Origin: Gonatopus flavifemur
Lineage: Eukaryota > Arthropoda > Insecta > Hymenoptera > Dryinidae
Length of the DNA: 64,000 nt
Assembly (NCBI GenBank): GCA_018340375.1
Contig: JAFFJZ010000004.1
Location: forward strand, 23,782,001 to 23,846,000
Reading direction: 5' to 3'
Part shown: positions 22,003-33,639 of the stretch, in pieces
Layout: every line of letters begins with the position of its first letter
Position numbering within the stretch: position 1 is the stretch's first letter
Made by a program: the position numbers and the translations under genes
Notes under the pieces: model-generated
Told to the model about the DNA's origin: nothing
Databases searched by the model: none
What the model saw: only the letters and a program-made list of their open reading frames with translations

Positions 22003-24289
22003 CAATACGGTAAGTGTGAACAATAGCCACAATTTCTAATACATGAATAAAGATTTGAAAGCTTCTTATGTTTATCGTCAAACATGGGCCATTTAATTTA
22101 TCGAAAAAAAAAAGGAGAATGACTTTTTACTTTATTGATTTTTAATTTTTGCTACATATCTTTCGAAAATTTATTTCTATTTAAAGAACAATATATTATA
22201 GTTTCAATTTTTAAGTTTCTTTCTATTTAATATTCCCCCTGTACAAAATTGTATATGTATAAGAATTACAACTCTTAATCTCATTACATGCTATAATGTA
22301 TATATATATATTTCTCCAATGCTATAAAAAAGTGTTGCTATTCTGGCAATACATATTACATTTATACATATGTAACATTTTGTATCCCAATTCAGAGCAA
22401 TCGTATTTCGAACATACTATATCGCATTCATTAAAATATTTTTATAAAGTATTTGAAAATGAGATGATAATTTATTGTATTATACACAAGAATGTATCAT
22501 AGACAAATCTTGTAAATGAAAGATGTAAAATATGATATGAACCTCGAACATTTATTGGAAAAAAGAGATCTTGCATTCAAGTATTGTTTGTTATACATAT
22601 TACAAACAATTCCCGTTAATTAAGAAATTCACAAATGACTCGTATGACTGAAATGTGATTTTTATGATCGATCTTGTTTTCTAATGTAAAGTTTATGCAC
22701 AGTTATTGAACATTGTTTTCACCATCGAATTCAATTTATGAATAAGTTTACTACAATTGCATATTTTACTATCTTTTAAGAATACAAACATGGAGCCACA
22801 GTCTGTTTTTCCAACACGAACCAGGATATATCCATAAATTCATTTGAAATGAATCAAGCGTGAAATGGAAATTAGTAATATGGTACAAAATATAACATTC
22901 TTGAATGTATAAAACAAAGATTTTTTTTGTAAATAAATAAGGAGTAGAATGTTTATCAGTTTAAAAAATGAGCAATTCAGAATTCAGTTGGAAATTGAAT
23001 AAATTGGATGATATCTAATGTTATATGAAAGAGATGATGTGGAAAATAATTAAATATAATTTTTATTAATAAAAATAGCTTATACGTTCAGCTAATAAAT
23101 TTACATGCAATGTGATGTATGAATTGTGTTATCATTTCTGTTTTGAGGACCATGTGGAAATATTATTATTCTTGTAATTATTAGAATGATTCTTGTTTAA
23201 TCTAGTAAGGTAGATGACCCCATTTACGAACGCGACCCCTTTAATGAACGTTTTGGTTTTTGATTCATAGTACTTTTCATTTAGTGCTTTAATTTCATCC
23301 AAGCATGGCTGACTGGATACTAAATCAACCGCTGTTATGTAAATACATTCAGAATAATATGCCATAGGAAAGATATAATAGATAAACGATTGTTCGCTAA
23401 TGGGGGTTAAGGTGTTCATTAATGGGGCCTGTCACCTTACATTTTTTTCATATTAAATTCCTATAAACAACAAATGAAGAAGAAAAGAAAGATTTTTTAT
23501 TTCAGATCATTGTCTGAAAACAATTGTATCGAGACTATATTCAATTAGATTCATGATATTTAAATACAATTCATATCGTTTCATCAAAAGTTTGTTCAGA
23601 AATTCTCTTCGGCTTTATGTACAGTGAGTGAATATTTTTGTCTTCAAAAATTGAAGAGGCATTGATTAGGAAATGACCTAATTTTTCAGCTGAAAATCAT
23701 CGCAATTGAGAGATTTTCATTGAAAATTCACATCAATTCGATGAGAAAGTTTTATACTTTTTATGTGGAATAAATTTTATTTAAAAAAAACAATTAACAA
23801 TGTATATATTTATTCGAACACCAATCGTTTCATGAATTTTTAATTACGTACTTGATGACTGCCAAATCTATAGATTTGGAGAATTTTCTTAATCCCAACT
23901 CTAACACTGCTATTGGGAAAATGTGTTTTTCCAAATAAAAAATGTGTCACATTTTTCCCCAGCAGTGGGGAATTATCCGAGATAACATGCCCTCACGGAG
24001 CGGCGTACGTGGATAATCTTCTGCATGCAAATTGCACGGAAACCTAGCGGGGGGCGGGAGGCTTCAAAATGTTATCTGGGATGTGACATCATATGGGATG
24101 AAGTGTGACAATTTATGAATTAATTGAGAGAATGGGGACCAAATCAAGGAAAGAACAAATCAACGAAACCATTGTTTGAGAAGGTGGGGTATGATGTTTC
24201 ATTATTTCTAACGAACGGTTTTGTTGATTTGGCCGTTATCCAATACGAAACAGTGTATCATCATCATCATCATGAAAGAATCAGTCTTA
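22003..24289. other. Gene-free AT-rich stretch
   Basis: No exon, RNA or full element is recognised. A possible poly(A) signal AATAAA is at 22047, which could belong to a long GABP-beta transcript. 23955-24100 has a weak inverted pair (ATCCGAGATAACAT / ATGTTATCTGGGAT) around a locally GC-rich patch (GCGGGGGGCGGGAGG), possibly another small foldback element. Confidence 0.45.
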
Positions 24290-24384
24290 TACCCCAAATA
24301 ACACAAGAAGTTCTAAGAAGGTGCTGGACCATTCTTAGAATGTTCGAGCACATTCTCAGAACTTCTTGTGTTACTTGGGACTGT
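24290..24384. repeat. ~95 bp foldback sequence
   Basis: CCAAATAACACAAGAAGTTC near 24294 is inverted as GAACTTCTTGTGTTACTTGG near 24358-24378, with ATTCTTAGAATG at the centre. A more diverged relative may exist at about 30432-30550. Confidence 0.6.
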
Positions 24385-24528
24385 TCAAGATAAACGAAAA
24401 TCAAAATAGATGCTGAGACAATTCAACAAGTGAAAAAATTCAAATATCCAGGAAGCATAATTACAGAAAAAGGTGAAAGCGAAAGAGATATAAGAGCAAG
24501 AACAGCACGAGGAAAACACTGTTCACCA

Positions 24529-25493
24529 CCCTGATAAAAAAAACCGGATGAAACCCGGATAATAATCCTGATGGTAATTCGGATGATAATTCGACTCAAA
24601 CCTGAATGAAATTTCTGGGATTCTACCCAGTGAACACAGTTACGTAAATATTACACAAAAACTACATAACGTCAAGTAACTGGTTACGTAACTTGGGAGT
24701 CACATGTGACTCACAATTTCCTACTCATTTACGTAACCATGTGAGGAACAATTTTACATTGCAGTTACTTACATAAAGAAGTAGGATCTTTACGTAACCA
24801 ATATATAACTACAATGTAATGCCGATGGCAGAACGCTGTATTGGGAAACAAAATTTGTATTACATGAAAATTCAATTTCCCTATCCTCTCAGCAATAACG
24901 CTGAACGTAACATTGACGTAACTTTTACGTACCCAAGTACTCTGTTGATTGTACACTCTTATTTTGGTAACTCAAATACATAACTAATACATAACATCAA
25001 CTTTCAAAATCATGTTTTCTTCAGGTCCCTTGCATATGAAGTAAATAAAACGTAACATAGAAATAACAAATTGTGACTTAATATGAGCGTAAATTGTTAT
25101 GTAATTATTACATCATATATACGTAACAGAGTTATGTAACTTGTGATTTCAGTGTTATGTAACATTTACATATGGTGTTCACTGGGTATGCGGGTGTATC
25201 CGGGCACGTATATGAGCTTTGCGGTGATTCTTTATCCGGTTCCATTCGGATCCTATCCGGGTTTTAGGACGAGATGATATTTTTTGGAATCCCAAATAAA
25301 ACTCGAAAAAGGAGACGAATGAATTCTATCCAAATTTCGTGTGGGATTTCGAGAAATATTCAGTATTAAAATCCAGATAGGGTCCTGATGAAACCGGATA
25401 AGGAATCACCGCAAAACCCGTATACGCGCTCGGATACACCCGGAGATTTCATCCGGGTTTGAGTCAGGTTCCCTTCCGGCTTTTTTACCAGGA
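24529..25493. mobile_element. CCCTGATAAAAAAA-ended element with CCGGAT-rich arms
   Basis: The ends are CCCTGATAAAAAAAACCGG and CCGGCTTTTTTACCAGG. Both arms are made of short CCGGAT / ATCCGG units (for example GATGAAACCCGGATAA) and reappear inverted near the right end. It interrupts the LINE and is itself interrupted by the MITE 24626-25186. It belongs with the other CCCTGG-type ends in the window. Confidence 0.75.
24626..25186. mobile_element. TA-flanked MITE rich in ACGTAAC
   Basis: The ends are CCCAGTGAACAC and GTGTTCACTGGG, with TA on both sides (24624-24625 and 25187-25188). The interior contains many TTACGTAAC / GTTACGTAA words in both orientations. A larger, older relative occupies 10.5-11.96 kb. 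Confidence 0.8.
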
Positions 25494-25849
25494 CACAAGA
25501 AACAGTTACTATGCTCAACGAATATTAGCTTAGTAGTAAGAAAGAAATTCTTGAAGAGTTATGTTTGGAGCACAGCATTATACGGTTGCGAAACTTGGAC
25601 AATCGGAGAAACTGACCAACGAAGACTTGAACACTAGACCTGGATTAAGTTATATGAAGCGAAGTATACAATATATCAGGGCTGTCCGTAGATATGTAGA
25701 AATTGAGCGTTTAGCGGATACTAGACAGGGTTGGAGGATTACATCAAACCAGTCATAACCCTGTTTAAAATACCTAAAAGATCCCAAAGATTTTTGAAGT
25801 GAATGTTTTCAAATTACTTAGGAACTCTTCCGACTACTTCCGAACCAAG

Positions 25850-27100
25850 ATTTGACACACGTTTCAAACCACTTGGAATTTTGTTCCACATCACATTTGA
25901 TTCCGCCGACTTCCGCAAATCAGATGAAAAGAGTTGAGGTTCACTTACAAATTACCTGAAGTACATTACAAATTCCGTTCACTTAGAAACAAGTGGAAGA
26001 AAACTATGTCAGTGCTTTTCCACTCTATTTCCGCACCAATGAGCTTAGGAACAATTGAGGCCGCGGATGCAATAACAGCCTCAGCGCTCAAACGCATTTC
26101 AAAGTTGATTCAAGCGACCAGTGGAATAATGAAAAAAAAAGTTCGTCAAAATAGAAAATAAAAAATACAGCATTTTAGAGCTCATCAAACCACACATTTT
26201 TCCTATGAACAATTTTTTTCTACCATCAATAGTTTATAAGATAAAAATTGAAAAGTGAAAATTTTCATTTCTTCAAAATCAATCAAATTTAAAACATATT
26301 TTGCGATTACTCAACGAAAAGTCACAGGCATCTTCGGGGATCAATGATAAAGCCGTGTACCAAATTTCAAGTCAATCCAGTGACTTGTCGTTGAGTAATC
26401 GCAAAGTATGTTTTGAATTTGATTGATTTTGAAGAAATGAAAATTTTCACTTTTCAATTTTTATCTTATAAACTATTGATGGTAGAAAAAAATTGTTCAT
26501 GGGAAAAATGTGTGGTTTGATGAGCTCTAAAAGGCTGTATTTTTTATTTTCCATTTTGACGAACTTTTTTTTTTTATTATTCCACTGGTCGCTTGAATCA
26601 ACTTTGAAATGCGTTCAAGCGCTGAGGCTGTTATTGCATCCGCGGCCTCAATTACGAATGGTAAGCACATAATGACTTCAAATTACTTGGGCGCATTTTG
26701 GGTGTCGATCTACTTCCGCTTACTTATGAAAAATCGGAAACAAAATTTTGACAAATGTTACCGCATCTTGTCACTAGATCGACTTCCGCGAGTTCACGTT
26801 AAAACCTTAACTAAATACTTCCGTACATTTCAACTCTATTTCCGTACCAATGAGTTTAGCAACAGTTACGAATAGTATGCACATAATTACTTCAAATTAC
26901 TTGGGGGTATTTTGGGTTTTGGTGTGCTTCGGTTTCCTTGCGAAGAAACAAAACTAAAACTTTGACAAATGTTTCCGCATTTTGTCACTTGATCCACTTC
27001 CGCGAGTCTATGTTGGAACTTAAACAAAATACTTCCATGCATTTGAATCTATTTCCGCGCCTATCATTTTGGGAACAGTTACGATTAGTATACGTTCAAT
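25850..27100. repeat. ~213 bp tandem repeat interrupted by a palindromic element
   Basis: Units contain ACTTCCGCGAGT, TTCCGCATTTTGTCACT and CTATTTCCG(T/C)ACCAATGAG. The word ACAAATGTT recurs near 26751 and 26965 (about 213 bp apart), and partial older units run from about 25850 to 26050. The insert is the element at 26057-26649. Confidence 0.65.
26057..26649. mobile_element. 593 bp palindromic element in the 213 bp tandem array
   Basis: The ends are GAGGCCGCGGATGCAATAAC and GTTATTGCATCCGCGGCCTC, with arms of about 270 bp that match almost base for base around a short centre near 26345. AATT lies on both sides (26053-26056 and 26650-26653). Uninterrupted units of the surrounding tandem array carry AGTT once at this place, so AATT may be a 4 bp target duplication. 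Open frames inside are not judged real. Confidence 0.75.
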
Positions 27101-27189
27101 GACCCTGCTTGAAATATCTCATAGAATCTCATAGAGTCTCATTCAAATTGAATGAGATTGAACGGAACCAATGAGAAAGATCAAAGTAT

Positions 27190-28050
27190 CAAATTGGCGA
27201 AAAAATTTCTCATAATTTCTCATATTTTTTCATAATTTTCTCATAAAATCCCATAATTTCTCAAGGATTTGGAACATCATTATGAGATATGATGTTTTCA
27301 TAATTTTCCATAACTTTCTCATAGAATTCTCATATTTTCTCATAATTTTTGCATAAAATTCTATAATTTCTGAAGGAGTTTGAACACTCTTATAAGAAAT
27401 GCTTTTCTCATAATTTTTCATATTTCTTCATAAATTCTCCTACACGGAAAAAAGAAAACAGCAATGGTTACTGTAAATCACAAAAATAAATTGAAACTCA
27501 AATTCATTCTATGCAGTACTGCGTTTCCCAGTCCTCATTACTGTCCAGTCAGCGTTGACGCATTTCATTACAGTATCCATCACTGTGATCGCGCTAATCC
27601 TCATTATCCAAGCGTGTTTTCATTTGTTTTTCAACCGATCGCTGTCATTCACAGTAACCAGTAGTGTTTTCTTTTTTCCGTGTAAATTTTGGATAAAATC
27701 CCACCATTTTTCAGAAAAAGAGGTGCTGTTATAAACAAAACAATTACCTTTTGGAATTTCCAAATTTTTTATAATCTCTCCAAAACATATGTTCATAAAG
27801 TCACATAAGATTTATCATTTATTGTTTTGATAAGACGCTATGGAACCTTCCAAAGTAGCTAATCCAAGTGATCCGGATCACTTGGATCAGTTACTTCAGT
27901 AGGCTTCTATATTTTCATAAGTGTTAATATTTCATATTATCCTTCTCGTCTTTACGGATGCGAAAAGAAACTGTATGAAATTTTTACATCTTACTTATCA
28001 CAAAAAATAAGGCGAAATTGTATTTGATATTTTATTTGAATAAATCATTA
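27190..28050. mobile_element. CATAATTTCTC-rich element, copy A (with nested MITE)
   Basis: Starts TTGGCGAAAAAATTTCTCAT, then tandem-like TTTCTCATAATTT words. The inner part carries AAAACATATGTTCATAAAGT, GATCCGGATCACTT and CCTTCTCGTCTTTACGGATG, all shared in the same order with copy B (31017-31986) and inverted in copy C (33640-34447). The right end is lost. Confidence 0.75.
27443..27682. mobile_element. 240 bp TA-flanked MITE (CACGGAAAAAAG ends) nested in copy A
   Basis: The ends are CACGGAAAAAAGAAAACA and TGTTTTCTTTTTTCCGTG, with TA at 27441-27442 and 27683-27684. Copy B of the host element has the uninterrupted site (AAATTCTCATAAATTTTG near 31298), which proves the insertion boundaries and the TA duplication. 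Confidence 0.9.
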
Positions 28051-29487
28051 CTGTTCAGTAATTGATTTCTCATTTCTATTAATTTCTAAATATAACAGAT
28101 ATGTAAAAAAATGCGGCTAAGTGTAGTCTTTTCATGTACAGCAATTTAAGGTGTATATACAGGGGCTTATATACTCACCCTAGTGAAAATGGAGAATAGG
28201 AATGGATTGGAATGGATTGGAATTCTATCCAACTGAATCCATTCAAATTCATTTCTATGACGCCTATGCCAAGAGGAATAAAAAGTCTATCCAACACAAT
28301 CCAAATTTCATTCTAATATAATCGTATTCATGGGATTGTAAAGAAATTCAATATATTTTCATCCATTTGAATCTGTAATCCATCTCAATGTTGAATTCAG
28401 TATATAATTTCTATCGCATGTTATGAATTTCCAAGTCATGGTCATTCAATTCATTTTTATACTGATTACGATATAGACATATTGAATCCGTTTTAATAAT
28501 TTTTTATTCCCTATCCATTTCAATCTTCGATTCGGAATACGATTCTTTTTCAATTGGATTCCTCAAAACCGATGATCTGCATGGATTCCCAGTGAAGAGA
28601 AAATCCTATCCAATTCAATTCGAATTTCATTCCAATATAACTCTTTATTCATGAACGTGTAACAAAATTTAATACATTTTCATCCATTTGAATCTTTATA
28701 ATATAAAAATTTTTATTTTATTTTTATTCCATTTTTTTCGGAGAATTGAATGTTAAATTTTGAAATCAACTTATCCCCAAAATGCGGAACTGGACCTGAA
28801 ACATGCAATGTTTGAATTGCGGAAGTATGATGAAATAATTTGTTTCATAAAAACTAGAATTTGTCATAAGCAAGTCAATTCATGAAATATGGAAACAATA
28901 CTAAAGTCATTGTTTGCGTTCATTCGCAAATTATCCATGTAATTAATGTTTAAGTTTATTTCCGAAATTAATGAGACAAAAACACATAGTAGGTCGGAAG
29001 TAGTCCTAAAGAGAACTTTTTGTTTGGGTTTGTTTAGTTTTTTTGATCAGGGATGGCAGCACCTAGGCCCATGCCATTGACCAAAGATTGCCCTGCAATT
29101 GGGAAATCCAATGGTCCACTGAAATTGATCGGTTATTGGTCAATTGGTGGTATCCCGTTCAATCTCATTGGGTAATAATTAACCAGTTATTTATCAGCTT
29201 TGGTTAGTTGGGAAGAAAAAAAAGACGTCAGAATTTTTTTGGTGCCTTTATTCAAGCTCCTTCCAAGACATCTTTAAGAAATCTTGAAGAACTCTCTTAG
29301 AGTTCTTAATTTCTTCTCAAAGATATCTTTGAGAAGTCTCTGAAAGATCTTTTAGAAATCCATTGATGTTACATAAGACATCTTTTTGAATACACGGAAA
29401 AAAGTTTAGGACTGAGAATTCGAAATTTATATAACTCTAACAGTTCAATTATTTTTGGTTATGCAAGTTCAAAATTCGAATCTTCAG
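28051..29487. repeat. Low-complexity ATCCAATTC/GGATTGG-rich stretch and gene-free sequence
   Basis: 28190-28700 is built from degenerate CAATCCAATTC / GGAATGGATTGG words and looks like an eroded simple repeat. 29394 carries TACACGGAAAAAAGTTT, one end of the CACGG MITE family without a matching partner. No exon is seen. Confidence 0.45.
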
Positions 29488-29955
29488 AGTTGAAAACAAC
29501 ATTGAACTCGTATAGTCACACGATCCACGCCATTAAATCCAATAGTTTGGCGCGAGAGAGTGCGGTGCTGCGTCGAACTGCGAGAGCTCAAGCGATCGGA
29601 CTCTCAGAGTCCGAGATTTCGTACTCTGACCAGGGTTGGCACGTAATATACTTCTAAGTATTTTACATAGTTTACGACACGTAAGAAACCGAGTATCTTA
29701 CGCATAAAACCAACCCCTTGCTTTTGGGGGGACAGGAGGGTTCAAATATCTTACATATATTACGTGTCAGAAACCAAGTATGATACGTAAGAAATTGAAA
29801 GATCACGTAATAAACCCAACCCTGACTCTGACTACTCTGAGAGTCCGAACACTTGAGCTCTCGCAGTTCGACGCAGCGCCGCACTCTCTCACGCAAAACT
29901 ATTGGATTTAATGGCCCGCATCGTGTGACTATAAGAGTTCGATGTTGTTTTGAAC
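29488..29955. mobile_element. Palindromic element with a hAT MITE at its centre
   Basis: The arms GTTGAAAACAACATTGAACT and their inverted copy ending at 29955 continue through TATAGTCACACGAT, CATTAAATCCAATAGTTT, GAGAGAGTGCGG and GCGAGAGCTCAAGCG. The arms meet at GACTCTCAGAGTC-like sequence. The centre is split by the insertion 29631-29824. Confidence 0.75.
29631..29824. mobile_element. 194 bp hAT-type MITE with 8 bp target duplication
   Basis: The ends are CAGGGTTGG and CCAACCCTG. The direct repeat ACTCTGAC lies at 29623-29630 and 29825-29832. The interior has ACGTAA-type words on both arms (GGCACGTAATA / GATCACGTAATAAA). It is non-coding. Confidence 0.9.
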
Positions 29956-30329
29956 TTTTACCCCTAGTAACACACAATCTTCGTCAAACGCTCTGAGAAT
30001 GTTTGCAAGACGTTTGAATATTCTATTGCATTACTTGAATATGCCGAAGGGTTTAAGTATTTGAAATCCAAAACATCTCATAAATCAATTTCAAAGAATG
30101 AACATCTTATTTATAGGATACGATTTGTGTGAAGAATTTTAGGTGTTACAAAAGCAATAATCTCCACGATTTTCGCGCCATTTCATCAATCACCTGTTCA
30201 TATAAAAATGCAGAAACTGTATAAGAATTTCAAGAGATTCGATCAGTCAAATGGGAAAATCTCATAAAACCATATGAAATCAAGTTTATATACTAGATTT
30301 CATCTGGTTTCTGTCCTAGAAATAACTAC

Positions 30330-30984
30330 CCAATGAGAACAGCTTGCCAAAGTGACATCAATTTGACGGCATTTTGACTGAGTTGTTCTTATAGGGTAGA
30401 ATCCATTCGAATTTATGAGACCTTCTCAACTGCTAAGTAACACACAAATATCCGTAGTATGTTCTGCGAACCCTCTTAGCACATTAAACGTCCTGTTCAT
30501 GTATTATGAACATTCTAAGTATCCTGTACGAATCCTGTATTACTAGGATATCTGGGTATTCATTGCTGGTCAAATATTTTAATTTATTTATTGAAAGGGA
30601 AAGAATTTCACAAAGTTGCATAGTTCAGTGAAAATCTATGGTAAGAAAAATCCAAAAACCAATTCGAAAAACAAAATATGAATTTTTGAATTACATTCAA
30701 ATCTCTTATCTACTCTCTAAATCTGGAAGACTGAAAAACCACACGTTTCACTCCACTAAATTTCAGAAGTGAGTTTGTCCGACTTGAATGAGATTTTCAC
30801 TCGTTTCGAGTGAACTCATTCTTTTGAAGTAGAAAATTCATTTTACAATTGAAATGGTTGAGAGCTTTGAACCTAAAACTTTGGACTACCACTCTGACAG
30901 AGTGAACATTTCACCTAAAAATTTGACAAGCACACTTTTGGCTGGCTAAATAGTGCAATCTCACTCTGAAAATTTCATAGAGTT
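30330..30984. mobile_element. Two small inverted-repeat elements
   Basis: 30330-30411 is a foldback sequence: CTACCCAATGAGAACAGCT against AGTTGTTCTTATAGGGTAG. 30712-30984 is copy 1 of a MITE that begins CTCTCTAAATCTGG and carries CACTCCACTAAATTTCAGAAGTGAG. Copies 2 and 3 are at 42425-42675 and about 45950-46225. Confidence 0.6.
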
Positions 30985-31016
30985 CTACAGTATGTTACCA
31001 ATTTCTGATAGGGATT

Positions 31017-31986
31017 CCCTGGCGAAAAAATTTCTCATAATTTCTCATATTTTTCCATCATTTTTTTCCATAATTTTCTCATAAAATCTCATAATTTCTC
31101 AAGGATTTGGAACATCATTATGAGATATAATGTTTCCATAATTTTCTCATAAAATTTGCATATTTTTCCATCATTTTTGCATAAAATTCCATAATTTCTG
31201 GAGGAGTTTGAACACTCTTATGAGGGATGCTTTTCTCATTATTTTTCATACTTTGTCATAATCCTCATACTATTTGATAATTTCTTATAATTTTTCATAA
31301 ATTCTCATAAATTTTGAATAAAATCTCACCATTTTTCACAAAAAGTGGTGGTGTTTAAAAAAAAAACAATTCCCTTCTAAAATTTCCAAATTTTTTATAA
31401 TCCCTCCAAAACATATGTTCATAAAGTCACATAAGATTTATCATTTATTTTTGTGATGAGACGCTATGGAACCTTCCGAAGTAGCTAATCCAGGTGATCC
31501 GGATCACTTTTCAACCAATCAAACAGCTTGAAAATTGATCCGGATCACTTGAATCAGTTACTTCAGCAGGCTTCTATGTTTTCATATGAGTTGATATTTC
31601 ATATTATCCTTCTCGTCTTTACGGATGCGAGAAGAAACTGTATGAAATTTTTAAGAAATTAAGACATATATGCAATTTTTTTGATAAATTAGGAAATCAT
31701 GTGATGATACACTTTTATTTATGAATAATTGTAACTTTTTTGGTCAGAAATTATGACTTTTTATGAAAAACCATATCTCATAGTCATCATCATATTTATG
31801 AAAAATTTTATGTAATTTTATGAGAAATTATGACTTATTATGAGGAAATATTTCTCATACTAAATGTTCCAATTCCTTGAGAAATTATGAAAATTTATGA
31901 CATTTATGAAAATATATGAGAAATTATAAGAAATATGAAAAAATACTGAAACATATGAGAAATTATGTAAAACTCTTTCGCCAGGG
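31017..31986. mobile_element. CCCTGGCGAAAAAATTTC-ended element, copy B (complete)
   Basis: The left end is CCCTGGCGAAAAAATTTCTC and the right end is TCTTTCGCCAGGG. Interior arms are CATAATTTCTC words left and GAGAAATTATG words right, around a unique core with GATCCGGATCACTT, a second GATCCGGATCAC copy and TCTTTACGGATGCGAGAAGA. TT lies on both sides, which may be a 2 bp target duplication. It is non-coding. Confidence 0.8.
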
Positions 31987-32761
31987 TTTCGGTTTTTGTG
32001 AAGATATTCAGTACAGCACTTTCTTGCGGAAAGAATATCTTCCCGAATGTTTGGTTGTATTATTTCGTACGATTCATGTTGATGATTCTTGGTTGAAGTG
32101 TGAAAATTTGTAAGGCTCTTTCTCTTTAAAGGAGTGGATTTGGTTTTTTGACCGGTAGTTGATATATATATGAAATATGAATTGGGGGGGGGGTCCGGAC
32201 CCCCCCCCCTGGATACGTCCTTGTTACAATATCTCGCTCAGAAGATTCTGTGTTAAATTATTATACAAGATTCTATAGATATTGCAGATACGATATTTCG
32301 TTGAAAATGTTCTGAGAATTTTCCTAATGGAACATTGCACATATAATGATCTGTAATGTTTTGAAAATATACGATGAGGAATATGCTAAATTTGTCGCAA
32401 ATGAAATATTCTGAGAATATGACAGTAGCAATATTTTATGAAGCAAAATGAATTTTCATACACCTGATCCAGGACTTAGTAAAATTTACAATTTAAGATT
32501 GAAAAAAACGCCTCTCCTACGGCCTATTCACTTTCCATTTCAGAAGATTCTGAATCGATTAGTCTATATCCCACGGCAACAAATTTTCAAAGTTTTTCCA
32601 TCGATCTTGCTCAACCCTTTGCAAAATTTCAAAGTCGAGGTCGAAAAAAACCTCTTTCCCACGACCTACTGATTTTTTGTATTAGAAGATTCTGAATCGA
32701 TTGTTCTTTATTCCACGGAAATGGATTCTTCAAACTCCCATCACGCTGATTACAATAAATA
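31987..32761. repeat. Non-coding repeats including a G10/C10 palindrome
   Basis: 32184-32209 is a perfect palindrome: ten G, TCCGGA, ten C. 32490-32710 holds two ~115 bp tandem units, each with AGAAGATTCTGAATCGATT. 32225-32445 has recurring AATATTCTGAGAATAT-like words also seen at 33400-33640. No exon is seen. Confidence 0.5.
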
Positions 32762-33159
32762 CCCAATCAGAATTTAACAACTGGCGCAGTACTGCGCCAG
32801 TACCGGCTAACACTGGCGGGGTACTGGCGGTCTGCACTGCAGCAGTACTGGCATTTGTCCGAAATGATAACGCTTTTCCGTACTGGGTACTTGGTACTGG
32901 CACAGTACTTGTAATCGGTAATGGTCTTCAGTACCGGTGCAATACGCCCAATCAGAATTTCACAACTAGCGCTGTACTGCGCCAGTACCGGCTAAGACTG
33001 GCGGGGTACTGGTGGTCTGTACTGCAGCAGTACTGACATTTGTCCGAAATGATAACGCTTTTCCATACTGGGTACATGCTAGCTGACTCTTGGGGGCCCA
33101 ATACTGGCACTGTACTCCGCCTGTTGTCAACATTGGCATACTTCGGTTTTTTGATTGGG
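32762..33159. mobile_element. CCCAATCAG MITE, internally duplicated copy
   Basis: The left end CCCAATCAGAATTT (after TA at 32760-32761) pairs with TTTTTTGATTGGG at 33147-33159. A second CCCAATCAGAATTT at about 32948 begins a repeat of about 185 bp, so the copy is a tandem duplication of the left part. The interior is packed with GTACTG / CAGTAC words. Intact single relative: 46641-46968. Confidence 0.75.
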
Positions 33160-33639
33160 TGGCACTTTGAGAGTGATACCGTCATCTCGGAGATTTGCTG
33201 AAGTGATAGAAGCCTTGACCCTCACTCGCCAAACCCGGGTTCAATCCTCACTGGGAGAACTTGCTAATAATCGCCTTCGGAGCAGGTTTTCCTCCACTCA
33301 AAGTGATTCTGGCCAAGCTCATTCAACATTTATAGGAGTAAATTCTGAAGAAATTTCTTTTCAACCCAAAGTAATATTTTGTAAGCTTTTTAATATATGT
33401 GATTGTGACATTTTTTTCCGTACAGAATATCGCTGACATGATCACAGCAATATTTCAGAATGTCTCCAGAATGTTACCTCAATGTTTTAAACAATTTTTC
33501 AGAATATCTTCAGAATGTGACAAAGGTGGTGACATGAGACATCCTGCAGACATTCTGACAATCTTCTTGAGATGTTTTCCAGGATATTACACATTCCAAA
33601 TGTAATATTCTGACAACATTGCTGGGACATTCGGTGCTG
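33160..33639. other. Spacer with a possible tRNA-derived (SINE-like) box
   Basis: CCCGGGTTCAATCCTCACT (33226-33244) contains a B-box-like GGTTCAATCC, and TTGCTGAAGTGATAGAAGCC at 33194 is an A-box-like match at the usual distance. There is no good fold and no T-run terminator. This could be the head of a worn SINE. The rest is AATATTCTG-rich non-coding sequence. Confidence 0.3.

Larger units (their letters stand above)
24395..25650 (+). mobile_element. Second LINE reverse transcriptase fragment, split by nested insertions
   Basis: 24400-24528 encodes VDAETIQQVKKFKYPGSIIT and GESERDIRARTARGK. 25494-25650 encodes SLVVRKKFLKSYVWSTALYG and CETWTI. These are consecutive C-terminal motifs of a non-LTR reverse transcriptase of a different type from the LINE at 5.7-9.4 kb. 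The gap is the element 24529-25493. Motif spacing across the gap is normal with the insert removed. Confidence 0.75.

Noticed and set aside
24124..24393. 89-codon frame with a run of five histidines
   Set aside because: The His run is a short CAT repeat and the second half is a foldback sequence; no homology is recognised.
26609..26875. Open frame over the end of the GAGGCC palindrome and the tandem array (also 25934-26161)
   Set aside because: Mirror frames from the two palindrome arms joined to repeat sequence; no domain.
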